In this document: positions 1 to 7,886 of the stretch, piece after piece
How positions within the stretch are numbered: the stretch's first letter is position 1
Layout of the letters: every line of letters begins with the position of its first letter
From: Caulobacter sp. UNC279MFTsu5.1
GTDB taxonomy: Bacteria > Pseudomonadota > Alphaproteobacteria > Caulobacterales > Caulobacteraceae
Direction: 5' to 3'
DNA: 64,000 nt
NCBI RefSeq assembly: GCF_900114015.1
Contig: NZ_FORN01000016.1
Location: 1 to 64,000 of the forward strand
Program-made: the position numbers and the translations under genes
The notes under the pieces: generated by a model
Seen by the model: only the letters and a program-made list of their open reading frames with translations
The model's database searches: none
What the model was told of the DNA's origin: nothing

Positions 1-394
1 GACCGATGCGGCCTTCGGGGGTGGACGAGCGGGAAGGCTTGTCCGTCGTGTCTCCTCGGAGACGTCCCAGGTCGGTTCGGAGCAGGTTCGCCTTGGTCGC
101 GACGAAACTCCGGCGCCGGGGATAGATGGATCAGGCCAGCAGGCCTGGGCTGAAATCGCCCAGGCGGTCCGGAAGGGTCGTCAACCTTCCGCCCGTCGGG
201 GGCCTCCATCGGAGCGGGTTAAAAATCCGCGATCCGAAGGCTTCCGGATAACGGCTCCACGCGAAGCGCCTGACTTCGTCGAAACGGTACTTACAACTGC
301 AAACCATCCGGGCGAGGCCCGGGCGCTTCGCACCCTCCCCATCCGCTCAGCGAGAGATCGCGTGAGGCGGCGAAGTCGTGTCTCTGAAGGGACC
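1..394. other. Intergenic stretch with a cluster of hairpins, no gene recognised
   Basis: I see no convincing coding frame here. The first 200 bases carry several perfect inverted repeats: a 6-bp stem with 2-base loop at 50-63, an 8-bp stem with 7-base loop at 143-165, and a 6-bp stem with 8-base loop at 171-190. This density of short-loop stems suggests a structured RNA or the 5' leader of a leftward gene lying beyond the window edge. I compared it by eye with 6S RNA, tmRNA, RNase P RNA and 4.5S RNA and found none of their signature motifs. Confidence 0.3.
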
Positions 395-643
395 CTAGGC
401 GAACCGCAGATGGCTCAGGGTGTCGCCGCGCAGGCGGGCGCGGATGCGGCGGCCGAACTTGGTGCTCGAGGTCAGCCGGGCCGCCATGCTCGCGTCGCCG
501 GCCCGCTCGAAGGCCCGGACCGCGGCGGTCCACAGGGCGGTGGTGACAGGATGCGGCGCGACGATCCCGGCCGCCAGGCCCAGGGCGAACAGGGTCCAGG
601 CTTCCACGCGGTCGACCGGAACAGCGAGGGACAGGCGGGTCAT
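395..643 (-). CDS. Small hypothetical protein (82 aa)
   Basis: An 82-residue protein of unknown function. It has one moderately hydrophobic stretch (about residues 15-34) and a basic C-terminal half rich in Arg. A purine-rich GAAAGG sits about 8 bases before the ATG, which supports the start. It is monocistronic and divergent from ubiA. Two strong stem-loops lie in what would be its 5' leader (see 670-742). No motif that I recognise is present, and the coding call rests on the ribosome binding site and plausible composition only. Confidence 0.55.
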   Translation of the reverse strand: MTRLSLAVPVDRVEAWTLFALGLAAGIVAPHPVTTALWTAAVRAFERAGDASMAARLTSSTKFGRRIRARLRGDTLSHLRFA

Positions 644-669
644 GGCGGAAACCTTTCGAAGCTCAGGGA

Positions 670-742
670 GAAGGGCCGCCGCCCGGGGGAAGACGGCGGC
701 CCTTCTCGGGCCGCGAAACGGCGGCAGGGGATCGCCGTTTCG
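670..742 (-). promoter_or_regulatory. Two tandem strong stem-loops in the leader of the 82-aa gene
   Basis: Two perfect inverted repeats stand back to back: a 10-bp stem (714-723 with 733-742) and a 12-bp stem with a 12-base loop (670-681 with 694-705). Read leftwards they would form the last structures before the ribosome binding site of the gene starting at 643. The second hairpin has no T-run on either side, so it is not a standard intrinsic terminator. A further 7-bp inverted repeat with a 3-base spacer lies at 770-786. An attenuator or a protein or ligand-binding leader is possible; this is inference from structure alone. Confidence 0.4.
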
Positions 743-870
743 CTGGACGCACCTTGGCCGAGGACGCCTGATCGATCCAATCGATCGTTTTTCGGAGCGA
801 AATCGGAAATCTCTATGTCTGTGGTTCGCCGCGGTTGCGCGAGGCGGGAGCCGGGGGCTAAGCCTTGCCC

Positions 871-1809
871 ATGAGTTCGCCCAACACCGCCATCCTGCCC
901 GACGCCGCCGCCGGCAACTGGGTCGACCGCCACGCGCCGCCGGTCCTGCGGCCTTGGCTGAAGCTGGGCCGGTTCGACCGGCCGGCGGGGATCTGGCTGT
1001 TGATGCTGCCGGGCTGGCAGGGCATCGCCCTGGCGGCGGCCGCCAAGGGCCAGTGGCCCAATCCCTGGCTGCTGATCGCCTTCTTCGTCGGGGCGGCCCT
1101 GATGCGGGCGGCCGGCTGCGCCTTCAACGACATCGTCGACCGCGACTTCGACGCCCAGGTCAGCCGTACGGCGATGCGCCCGATCCCGGCCGGCCTGATC
1201 AGCGTCAAACAGGCCTGGGCCTTCCTGATCGGCTGCTGCCTGGTCAGTTTCGGCATCCTGGTCTGCCTGGGCTGGCTGGCCATCGGCCTGGGCGTGGCCT
1301 CGCTGGCCCTGGTCGCGGCCTATCCGTTCATGAAGCGCATCACCTGGTGGCCGCAGGCCTGGCTGGGCCTGACCTTCAACTGGGGCGCCCTGCTAGGCTA
1401 CGCCGCGGCCGCCCATCGGCTGGACTGGTCGGCGGCGCTGCTCTACGCCTCAGGCCTGTTCTGGACCCTGGGCTACGACACGATCTACGCCATCCAGGAC
1501 ATCGAGGACGACGCCCTGGCCGGGGTGAAGTCGTCGACCCGCCGGCTGGGCGCGCATGTCCAGAAGGGGGTCCTGGCCTTCTACGTCGTCTGTTTCGTGC
1601 TGGTGATCGCCGCGGCCTGGGTCGGCGGGCTGGGACCGCTGTTCCTGCCGCTCGCGGCGCTGGTCGCCGTCCACCTGTCGCGTCAGGCGGCCCGGGTGCG
1701 GATCGACAACCCCGTCGGGGCCCTGGCCCTGTTCAAGTCCAACGCCCAGGTCGGCTTCGTGCTGTTCCTGGCCCTGGCGGCGGGGATGTGGAAGCCGCCG
1801 GGGCTGTAG
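871..1809 (+). CDS. ubiA: 4-hydroxybenzoate octaprenyltransferase UbiA
   Basis: Integral membrane prenyltransferase that attaches the polyprenyl tail to 4-hydroxybenzoate in ubiquinone synthesis. The 312-residue protein has the two Asp-rich motifs of the UbiA superfamily: NDIVDRDFD at residues 86-94, and a second one at about 202-214 containing YDTIYAIQDIEDD. These bind Mg-diphosphate. Multiple hydrophobic segments fit the usual nine-helix fold, and the length is normal. I take the ATG at 871; an in-frame TTG lies six bases upstream. The gene stands alone between two leftward genes. Confidence 0.95.
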   Translation: MSSPNTAILPDAAAGNWVDRHAPPVLRPWLKLGRFDRPAGIWLLMLPGWQGIALAAAAKGQWPNPWLLIAFFVGAALMRAAGCAFNDIVDRDFDAQVSRTAMRPIPAGLISVKQAWAFLIGCCLVSFGILVCLGWLAIGLGVASLALVAAYPFMKRITWWPQAWLGLTFNWGALLGYAAAAHRLDWSAALLYASGLFWTLGYDTIYAIQDIEDDALAGVKSSTRRLGAHVQKGVLAFYVVCFVLVIAAAWVGGLGPLFLPLAALVAVHLSRQAARVRIDNPVGALALFKSNAQVGFVLFLALAAGMWKPPGL

Positions 1810-1820
1810 GGGCGCGACCC

Positions 1821-2177
1821 CTAGAACGGCCCGTTGCGATAGATCCGCTCCAGGCCGCGTTCCAGTTCGCCCAGCCGGCGGTCATAGGCCCGGTTCAGGC
1901 AGGCGCGGTTGGCGCCGCAGCTTCGGCGGTCGTGCAGCCACTGCTGCTGGGCGTCGATCAGCACGCCTCGGCCGCCCATGGCCAGGGTGCGCTTGTTGAC
2001 CTCGTAGAGCACCGACATCTTCACGTCCTTGTCGTTCAAGGCGGTGTTGGCGCAGATCGCCTTCTCGTCGGGAGCCCGGGCGCGATTGCAGTCGAAGCTG
2101 GCCGCCCAAGACAGGGTAGGGACGGCCGCGACGGGCAGGGCCAAGGTCAGGGCGAGGGCGGTCAGAACAAGGCGCAT
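1821..2177 (-). CDS. Secreted DUF1311 / LprI-type protein
   Basis: A 118-residue exported protein. An N-terminal signal peptide (about residues 1-26, ending SWA-A) is followed by a Cys-containing helical domain with the typical DUF1311 pattern: FDCNRAR near the start, a C-A-N-T segment, a central L-Y-EVNKR helix, and W-L-RRSCG-CL-Y-RL near the C-terminus. The family includes the lysozyme inhibitor LprI and many YecT-like periplasmic proteins. Four Cys residues (30, 42, 87, 93) could form two disulphides. A GGAG lies about 8 bases before the ATG. Lysozyme inhibition is only a family possibility. Confidence 0.8.
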   Translation of the reverse strand: MRLVLTALALTLALPVAAVPTLSWAASFDCNRARAPDEKAICANTALNDKDVKMSVLYEVNKRTLAMGGRGVLIDAQQQWLHDRRSCGANRACLNRAYDRRLGELERGLERIYRNGPF

Positions 2178-2247
2178 GGCGGTCTCCGAAGCGGCGTGAC
2201 GTCGGGGCATTCTGTAAGCCGGACGCTGAATGTGGCATGATCGCGCC

Positions 2248-3201
2248 ATGGCCGTCGCGTCCCGCATCAAGCCGCAGGAGCTGTTCACGCCGCAGGAATG
2301 GGCGCCGCTGGCGGCGCGCTCGTCGTGGCGAGGCCTGGCGATGGTTGCCCACGCCTGGGCGGTGATCGTCGCGGCCGGGGCGATGTTCGTGCTCTGGCCC
2401 AACCCGCTGACCTACGTCCTGGCGGTGATGCTGATCGGGGCCCGCCAGCTGGGCCTGGCCATCCTGATGCACGAGGCCGCCCACGGCGGGCTGCACCCCA
2501 ACCTCAAGGTCAACGACGGGGTCGGCGAATGGCTGTGCGCCGCGCCGACCGGCGCCTCCCTGGCCAAGTACCGGCCCTATCACCTGACCCACCACAAGTA
2601 CGCCCAGCAGGCCGAGGACCCGGACCTGGTGCTGTCGGCGCCGTTCCCGACCACCCGCGCCAGCCTGCGCCGCAAGATCGTCCGCGACCTGACCGGCCAG
2701 ACCTTCTTCAAGCAGCGGTTCGGCCCGCTGCTGGGCAAGCTGAAGGGCGCCAGGGGGCAGGGCCAGCCGAAGGGCGCGATCTTCGGCGGCGAGGTCGCGC
2801 GGCAACGGCCGTTCCTGCTGTGGAACCTGGGCCTGCTGGTCGCGCTGAGCGCCCTGGGCCTGTGGTGGGCCTGGCTGGCCCTGTGGATCGTGCCGATGGC
2901 GACCTGGTTCCCGCTGGTCACCCGCCTGCGCAACATCGCCGAGCACGCCCTGGTGGCCAAGGACGAGCCCGATCCGTTCCGCCACGCCCGCACCACCCAC
3001 GCCAACTGGCTCGAGCGGGCCCTGATCGCGCCCTACCACGTCAACTTCCACGCCGAGCATCACCTGTTCATGCACATGCCGTGCTGGAACCTGCCCAAGG
3101 CCCATCGGCTGCTGGCGGCCAAGGGGCGGACGGAGGGCATGCTGACCGCGCCGGGCTATCTGTCGGTGCTGAAGGCGGCGTCCAGCCGGGTTCCGGCTTA
3201 G
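2248..3201 (+). CDS. Membrane fatty acid desaturase family protein
   Basis: Di-iron membrane desaturase or hydroxylase. Counting from the ATG at 2248 the three histidine boxes are HEAAH (75-79), HLTHH (112-116) and HAEHH (268-272), separated by hydrophobic segments, as in the FA_desaturase family. The 317-residue length is typical. An in-frame ATG at 2230 would add six residues; neither start has a clear Shine-Dalgarno. The gene is divergent from the DUF1311 gene. The substrate (acyl lipid, carotenoid or other) cannot be read from the sequence, and no carotenoid genes are nearby. Confidence 0.88.
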   Translation: MAVASRIKPQELFTPQEWAPLAARSSWRGLAMVAHAWAVIVAAGAMFVLWPNPLTYVLAVMLIGARQLGLAILMHEAAHGGLHPNLKVNDGVGEWLCAAPTGASLAKYRPYHLTHHKYAQQAEDPDLVLSAPFPTTRASLRRKIVRDLTGQTFFKQRFGPLLGKLKGARGQGQPKGAIFGGEVARQRPFLLWNLGLLVALSALGLWWAWLALWIVPMATWFPLVTRLRNIAEHALVAKDEPDPFRHARTTHANWLERALIAPYHVNFHAEHHLFMHMPCWNLPKAHRLLAAKGRTEGMLTAPGYLSVLKAASSRVPA

Positions 3202-3238
3202 GCCTCGCGTCCGGGTCCGGCGGGTGCTCTAAGGCACC

Positions 3239-3898
3239 ATGATCGAAGCCTCCCTCGTCGGCCGCCGCGCCTTCATCCTCGAGAACACCCGGCTTCAAGC
3301 GCCGCCGCACACGCCGGAACTGCGGCTGCACCTGGCCGACGAGATCACCCCGATCTGGACGCTGACCGAGGAGGCCCTGGCCGAGATCGGCCTGCCGCCG
3401 CCGTTCTGGGCCTTCGCCTGGGCCGGCGGCCAGGCGCTGGCTCGTTACATCCTCGACAATCCGGCGATCGTTTCGGGAAAACGCGTCCTGGACTTCGCAT
3501 CCGGCTCGGGGCTGGTGGCGATCGCGGCGATGAAGGCCGGGGCGGCCAGCGTGCTGGCGGCCGACATCGACGTGTTCTGCGAGGCGGCGATCGGGTTGAA
3601 CGCCGACGCCAACAGGGTGGAGGTGGCCTTCACCGAAACGAACCTGCTGGACGCCCCGCCGCCGGCGGTTGACGTGCTGCTGGCCGGCGACATCTGCTAC
3701 GAGCGGCCGATGGCCGAAGCGGTGATGGCCTGGCTGGGCCAGGGCAGGGCGGCGGGGGCCAGCGTGCTGATCGGCGATCCGGGCCGCACCTACTTCCCCA
3801 AGGACGGCCTGGCGAAACTGGCCGAATACCAGGTGCCGACCACCCGGGAGCTGGAGGACATGGCCGTCAAGCGCACCAGCGTCTGGACTCTGCCCTGA
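3239..3898 (+). CDS. Class I SAM methyltransferase, ETF-beta lysine methyltransferase (METTL20) type
   Basis: A 219-residue methyltransferase. Motif I is DFASGSG (85-91) and a GDICYE motif lies at 150-155. Immediately before motif I is a PPFWAFAW segment (from residue 53) followed by GGQALARYILDNP. That stretch is characteristic of the METTL20/ETFBKMT group, whose animal and Agrobacterium members trimethylate lysines of electron-transfer flavoprotein beta. Databases often name such proteins ribosomal L11 methyltransferase-like. The gene starts 37 bases after the desaturase and runs in the same direction. The substrate is inferred from family resemblance. Confidence 0.82.
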   Translation: MIEASLVGRRAFILENTRLQAPPHTPELRLHLADEITPIWTLTEEALAEIGLPPPFWAFAWAGGQALARYILDNPAIVSGKRVLDFASGSGLVAIAAMKAGAASVLAADIDVFCEAAIGLNADANRVEVAFTETNLLDAPPPAVDVLLAGDICYERPMAEAVMAWLGQGRAAGASVLIGDPGRTYFPKDGLAKLAEYQVPTTRELEDMAVKRTSVWTLP

Positions 3899-3941
3899 CG
3901 GCGGCCTAGAACATAAGAAGAACAACGGAAGGGCCGCGACC

Positions 3942-4286
3942 ATGCGCGAAGACGGCAAGATCGACTATATCGAATGGCCCGCCGGCGACCTGCCGGCCAC
4001 CAAGGCCTTCTACACCGCCGCCTTCGGCTGGGCCTTCACCGACTACGGTCCCGGCTACGCGGCCTTCGAGGGCCAGGGCGCCGACGGCGGCTTCACCACG
4101 CCGCAGGAAGGCGCGACCGACCGGCCGCTGGTGGTGCTGTACGCCCACGACCTCGAGGCCATGCTGGCCAAGGTGACGGCGGCGGGCGGCGTGGTCACCC
4201 GGCCGATCTTCGGCTTCCCTGGCGGGCGGCGGTTCCACTTCACCGACCCGTCCGGCAACGAGCTGGCGGTGTGGAGCGAGACTTGA
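3942..4286 (+). CDS. VOC (glyoxalase/bleomycin-resistance fold) family protein
   Basis: A 114-residue single-subunit VOC protein. It has the beta-alpha-beta-beta-beta pattern, with a DYIEWPAGD strand near the start, an AKAFYTAAFGW-like helix (KAFYTAAFGW), and the terminal FTDPSGNELAVW strand carrying the usual metal-ligand Glu. Such proteins are metal-dependent lyases or dioxygenases, or ligand binders. The substrate cannot be assigned. A purine-rich GGAAGGG precedes the ATG by about 10 bases. Confidence 0.85.
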   Translation: MREDGKIDYIEWPAGDLPATKAFYTAAFGWAFTDYGPGYAAFEGQGADGGFTTPQEGATDRPLVVLYAHDLEAMLAKVTAAGGVVTRPIFGFPGGRRFHFTDPSGNELAVWSET

Positions 4287-4378
4287 GGTCCGCTCGTCCC
4301 GGCGTTTGAAAAGGGGACAGCAAAACCGTCACGAAACCGCGATAGATCCGTCACCGGACGATTACGGGGCGAGCGACG

Positions 4379-4819
4379 GTGGACCAGGCCAGGACCTGCG
4401 GCGACTGCGGGATGTGCTGCAAGCTGATGGGCGTGGCCGCCCTCGCCAAGCCGCCCCATGCCTGGTGCGGCCACTATCGCAAGGGCGCCGGCTGCGGGAT
4501 CTACGCCGACCGGCCCCAGGCCTGCGCCGACTATGCCTGCTACTGGCTGAACGCGCCCAACCTGGACGACCGCTGGCGGCCGGACCGCGCGCGGTTCGTC
4601 CTGCATCGCGAGGACGCGGGCCGGACCCTGGTGGTCGAGGTCGATCCGGCCGCCCCGGACGCCTGGCGCAAGGCCCCGTTCCACGACACCTTCAAGACCT
4701 GGGCGGCGCGCGGCGCGGCCCAGGGGCTGACCCTCAACGTCCTGGTCGGCCGGCGCGGCTACACGATCCTCCCCGACCGCGACATCGATCAGGGCTTGGT
4801 GCGCGAGATGCCGGCATGA
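4379..4819 (+). CDS. Cysteine-cluster protein (YkgJ-like), first of a tandem pair
   Basis: A 146-residue protein starting with GTG. It opens with CGDCGMCCK (residues 7-15) and later has C-GHYRKGAGCGIY and RPQAC-DYACYW, giving eight or more Cys in the first 60 residues. This pattern is that of the YkgJ-type cysteine cluster family, thought to bind zinc or an Fe-S centre. The C-terminal half has no recognised domain. Its TGA overlaps the next ATG (ATGA), so the two are translationally coupled. The enzymatic role is unknown. Confidence 0.8.
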   Translation: MDQARTCGDCGMCCKLMGVAALAKPPHAWCGHYRKGAGCGIYADRPQACADYACYWLNAPNLDDRWRPDRARFVLHREDAGRTLVVEVDPAAPDAWRKAPFHDTFKTWAARGAAQGLTLNVLVGRRGYTILPDRDIDQGLVREMPA

Positions 4820-5340
4820 GCGAAGCGATCTCTACCGCCAACCCGTCCAAGTCGTGCGGCGACTGCGGCATGTGCTGCAAGGTCCTGCAGATCAGCGAAC
4901 TGGACAAGCCGGCCGGCCGGTGGTGCGGCGTGTTCCGCAAGGGCTCGGGCTGCGGCGATTACGAGGCCCGGCCCCAGGCCTGCCGGGGCTTCCACTGCCT
5001 GTGGCTGACCTCCGAGAAGCTGGACGCCGCCTGGCGGCCCGACAAGGCCGGCTTCCTGATGTACCCCGACCGCGACGGCAAGCGGCTGAACGTGGTGGTC
5101 GACCCGGGCAAGCCGGCGTCCTGGCGGCGCGAGCCCTACTATTCGCGGCTGAAGGCCATGTCGCAGCGGGCCTTGGACGGCTACGAGCTGCTGATCTGCA
5201 TCGGCGACCGCCGGGTGGTGATGTTCCCCACTGAGGACGTCGACCTGGGCGTGCTGCACCCCGACCACAAGCTGGTCAGCGGCTATGTCGACAAGGATGG
5301 GGCCAAGGTCCCGTTCGCCATGGTGCTGAGCGACGCCTGA
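4816..5340 (+). CDS. Cysteine-cluster protein (YkgJ-like), second of a tandem pair
   Basis: A 174-residue paralogue of the preceding gene. It repeats the same plan: CGDCGMCCK (residues 15-23), WCGVFRKGSGCGDY, RPQACRGFHCLW, then a WRPDKA and VDPGKP-WR framework shared with its neighbour. It has a longer C-terminus. The start is fixed by the ATGA overlap with the upstream stop. The conserved cysteine spacing across the pair supports a metal or cluster site. A tandem duplication is the simplest explanation. Function unknown. Confidence 0.82.
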   Translation: MSEAISTANPSKSCGDCGMCCKVLQISELDKPAGRWCGVFRKGSGCGDYEARPQACRGFHCLWLTSEKLDAAWRPDKAGFLMYPDRDGKRLNVVVDPGKPASWRREPYYSRLKAMSQRALDGYELLICIGDRRVVMFPTEDVDLGVLHPDHKLVSGYVDKDGAKVPFAMVLSDA

Positions 5341-5407
5341 GGCCTGACGGAACGCCGGGCTTCCGCTAGCCTTCCAATCTTCGGTCGCGTCGGCGTTGGG
5401 GGGGGTG

Positions 5408-5934
5408 ATGAGGACGGCGGGTATTCTGGTCGCGGCCGTCGCGGTCCTGGGCGGGCTTTCGGTTCCAGCCCTGGCGGCGGAGGCGCGGGGCGACGCCTGC
5501 GCGATCCTGTCGAGCGCCTTCGCCAGAGGGTTCGATACCGGCGGCAGATGGACGGGAGCTGGCCGCGCGAGGTGCGCCCCTCGCGCGCCGGCGGTCCCGA
5601 CGCCTTCCGCCTGCCGGAAACGCTGGACGCCTATCTCCGCGACACCTCGCTGACCGCCGCGGAGGTCGCTGATCTGAAGCGCCAGGCCGAAAAGCATGTC
5701 TTCGCGCCCTATGCGCCCGATTGCCGGACCGGGGGCAAGCCGGCCAGGGTCGTCGAAATGGGCCAGGCGATGACCGCCGAATTCACCCGCCCCCTGCTGT
5801 CGTCGGACGGCAAGGTCGCGATCGTGCTGTGGTCCTTGCAATCGAGAGGCCGCTGGGGACACGGCTATTTCTGCGAGGCCCGCAAGGCCGGGAACCGGTG
5901 GCGGTCCGTCTGCCGGGAGACCTGGATCGGCTAG
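5408..5934 (+). pseudogene. Secreted hypothetical protein interrupted by a frameshift
   Basis: The 5' part (ATG at 5408) encodes a clear signal peptide ending PALA-AEARG and the start of a mature domain, reading to a stop at 5653. The 3' part, to the stop at 5932-5934, is in a different frame and holds a well-composed domain: LPETLDAYLRDTSL, a VADLKRQAEKHVF helix, and Trp/Cys-containing strands ending CRETWIG. The frame change falls at about 5500-5560. Either the gene is broken in this strain or one base is wrong in the assembly. I do not recognise the family. Both parts together would be about 175 residues. Confidence 0.6.
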
Positions 5935-5939
5935 GCGCA

Positions 5940-6830
5940 CTAGAACCGCGGCCGGAAATCCCGCGGCGCCCAGGCGAAGTCCCGCCGGGCCGGGGCGTCG
6001 TCGAAGGTCAGGTTCTGGGCCATGCGGTCGGCCATGGTCGCCGTCGCGCCCGGATAGAACGGCTTGGCCAGGGTCAGCAGCAGGCGGAACAGCCACGGCG
6101 GCAGCGGCAGGATCATCGGCCGGCGGCCCAGGCCCTCGTAGATCCGCTCGGCCATCGTCCGGTAGGTCAGGGTCTCGCCGCCGACCAGGTCGTAAGCCTT
6201 GTTCCGGGCGGCGGGGGCCAGGGCGGCGGCGATGGCCCCTGCGGCTAGGTCGTCGGCATGCACCGGCTGGCGCAGGCCCTCGCCCCGGCCCGACAGCGGC
6301 AGCGCCTTGAACCGCCGGATCAGCCCGGCCAGGCGGCTGACATTGGCGTCGCGGCCTTCGACATAGATCAAGGTCGGCCGCAGGATCGTCCAGGCCACGC
6401 CGTGCTCGACGCAGAACGCCTCGACCTTGGCCTCGGACTCGGCCAGCGACCGGGCCACGGCCCGCTCCGACGGCTCGGCCGAGTCCAGCTTGGTGAAGCG
6501 GCTGGTCGAGGAGAACGCCACCAGCCGGGTCATGCCGCGCGCCTTCAGGGCCGGCAGGGCCGCGGGCAGCAGCCAGAGCGGCGACAGCGACAGCACCGTG
6601 GCGATCGGCGGCAGCTCCTCGGCCAGGTCCGGGTCGGCCAGGTCGCCGTCCACCCAGCAGACGTCGTCGGTCGGCGGGCGGCGGCTCAGCGAGATCGGCG
6701 CGATCCCCAGGGCGTTCAGCCGCGCCAGCATGAACCCGCCGATCAGGCTGGTGGCGCCCAGCATCAGGACGGGCGAGGCCAGGCCCGACGGGGATTGGAC
6801 CGAAGGGGAGGGGGTGTTTTCAGCGTCCAT
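5940..6830 (-). CDS. NAD(P)-dependent epimerase/dehydratase-type SDR protein
   Basis: A 296-residue atypical short-chain dehydrogenase. It has an N-terminal Rossmann strand and nucleotide loop LMLGATSLIGG (about residues 23-33), a VAFSSTSRF segment where the catalytic Ser usually lies, and RPTLIYVEGRD followed by RQPVHADDLAAG, both typical of NAD-binding epimerases and of sugar-nucleotide and NDUFA9-like proteins. The Tyr-x3-Lys pair is not obvious, so catalysis is uncertain. The ATG at 6830 has GGGAGA just upstream. It is divergent from the MmcQ gene. Confidence 0.85.
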   Translation of the reverse strand: MDAENTPSPSVQSPSGLASPVLMLGATSLIGGFMLARLNALGIAPISLSRRPPTDDVCWVDGDLADPDLAEELPPIATVLSLSPLWLLPAALPALKARGMTRLVAFSSTSRFTKLDSAEPSERAVARSLAESEAKVEAFCVEHGVAWTILRPTLIYVEGRDANVSRLAGLIRRFKALPLSGRGEGLRQPVHADDLAAGAIAAALAPAARNKAYDLVGGETLTYRTMAERIYEGLGRRPMILPLPPWLFRLLLTLAKPFYPGATATMADRMAQNLTFDDAPARRDFAWAPRDFRPRF

Positions 6831-6876
6831 CTTCTCCCTATAGTCGCGCCGGAAGCGGCGACCCAGGACTTTGACC

Positions 6877-7221
6877 ATGACCTTCGAGGAAGTGCGCGCC
6901 TTCGCCCTCAAACTGCCCGGGGTGACCGACGGAACGGCCTACGGCCATCCGTGCCTGAAGGCGCACGGCAAGTTCCTGACCCGGGTGTGGGACGACGGCG
7001 ACACCCTGGTCTGTCCCGGCGTGGGCTTCGACGAGCGCGAGCTGCTGATCGAGGCCGAGCCCGAGACCTTCTTCGTCACCGACCACTACAGGAACTATCC
7101 CTACGTCCTGGCCCGCCTGTCGCGCATCGACGCCGGCACGGTCGAGCGGTTCATCGAGCGTCGGTGGCGGGCGACCGCGCCGAAGAAGCTGCTCAAGGCC
7201 TACGACGCGGAGACGGCATGA
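6877..7221 (+). CDS. MmcQ/YjbR family protein
   Basis: A 114-residue protein of the MmcQ/YjbR (CyaY-like fold) family. It opens with a helix FEEVRAFALKLPGV and contains the family-typical GHPCLKAHGKFL strand, an E-E-F--TDHY--YPYVL segment and a W-ATAPKKLLK C-terminal helix. Family members are thought to bind DNA, but no clear cellular role is known. The ATG at 6877 is preferred over the TTG six bases upstream. The stop overlaps the next start (ATGA), implying coupled translation with the membrane protein downstream. Confidence 0.85.
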   Translation: MTFEEVRAFALKLPGVTDGTAYGHPCLKAHGKFLTRVWDDGDTLVCPGVGFDERELLIEAEPETFFVTDHYRNYPYVLARLSRIDAGTVERFIERRWRATAPKKLLKAYDAETA

Positions 7222-7865
7222 AGACCTTCTGGCGGAGCGGCGCGGCGGCGGTCGTCTGGGCGGGCGTGCTCCTGCAGTTCTGGCTGATGGTCCACGGCCG
7301 GCCGCCGGCCGAGGCCGCCCATGCGGCCGTCAGGTTCCTGAGCTTCTTCACGGTGCTCAGCAACATCGCGGTCGGGACCCTGTTGGCCGCCCCGGTCCTG
7401 GCGGCGAACCGGCCGCTGGGGCGGTGGGCGCAGCGGGCCGGAACGCGGGTGGCGGTCGGCGTCTACATCGCGATCACGGCGGGGATCTATCACGCCCTGC
7501 TGGCCGGGCTGTGGCGGCCAACCGGCCTGCAGCTGGGCGCCGACGTCCTGCTGCACACCGTCACCCCGGCCCTGTTCCTGGCCGACTTCCTGGCCTTTCC
7601 ACCGGGCGAGGCGGCCCGGTGGGGCTCGGCCTGGAAGGCGCTGGTCTTCCCGCTGGCCTATGGCGCCTGGTCGCTGGCCCACGGGGCGGTGACGGGCTTC
7701 TATCCCTATCCGTTCCTCGACGTGGGCAAGCGCGGCTACGGCGCGGTGCTGGCGACAATGCTGCTGATGGGCGCCGGCTTCTACGCCTTGACCCTGGCGC
7801 TGACCGGCCTGCAGCATCTGCAACGGCGGCTGACGCGAAGGCGCCGAACGCCTATATCGGCCTGA
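7218..7865 (+). CDS. Pr6Pr family six-helix membrane protein
   Basis: A 215-residue integral membrane protein with about six hydrophobic segments. It has conserved features of the Pr6Pr (FAR-17a/AIG1-like) family: FLSFFTVLSNI in helix 2, a LLHTVTPALFLADFL segment containing the conserved His, and GAWSLAHGAVTGFYPYPFLDV. Its biochemical role in bacteria is not established; eukaryotic AIG1/ADTRP relatives are fatty-acid-ester hydrolases that use Thr and His residues. The start overlaps the upstream stop by ATGA. Confidence 0.85.
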   Translation: MKTFWRSGAAAVVWAGVLLQFWLMVHGRPPAEAAHAAVRFLSFFTVLSNIAVGTLLAAPVLAANRPLGRWAQRAGTRVAVGVYIAITAGIYHALLAGLWRPTGLQLGADVLLHTVTPALFLADFLAFPPGEAARWGSAWKALVFPLAYGAWSLAHGAVTGFYPYPFLDVGKRGYGAVLATMLLMGAGFYALTLALTGLQHLQRRLTRRRRTPISA

Positions 7866-7886
7866 GCGCCTTTCCGGAGACCCGCC

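Noticed and set aside
1..209. A minus-strand frame open from an ATG at 209 to the left edge
   Set aside because: The product would be almost only Pro, Arg and Gly with no recognisable fold, and the region is full of hairpins. Long open frames arise by chance in such GC-rich DNA.
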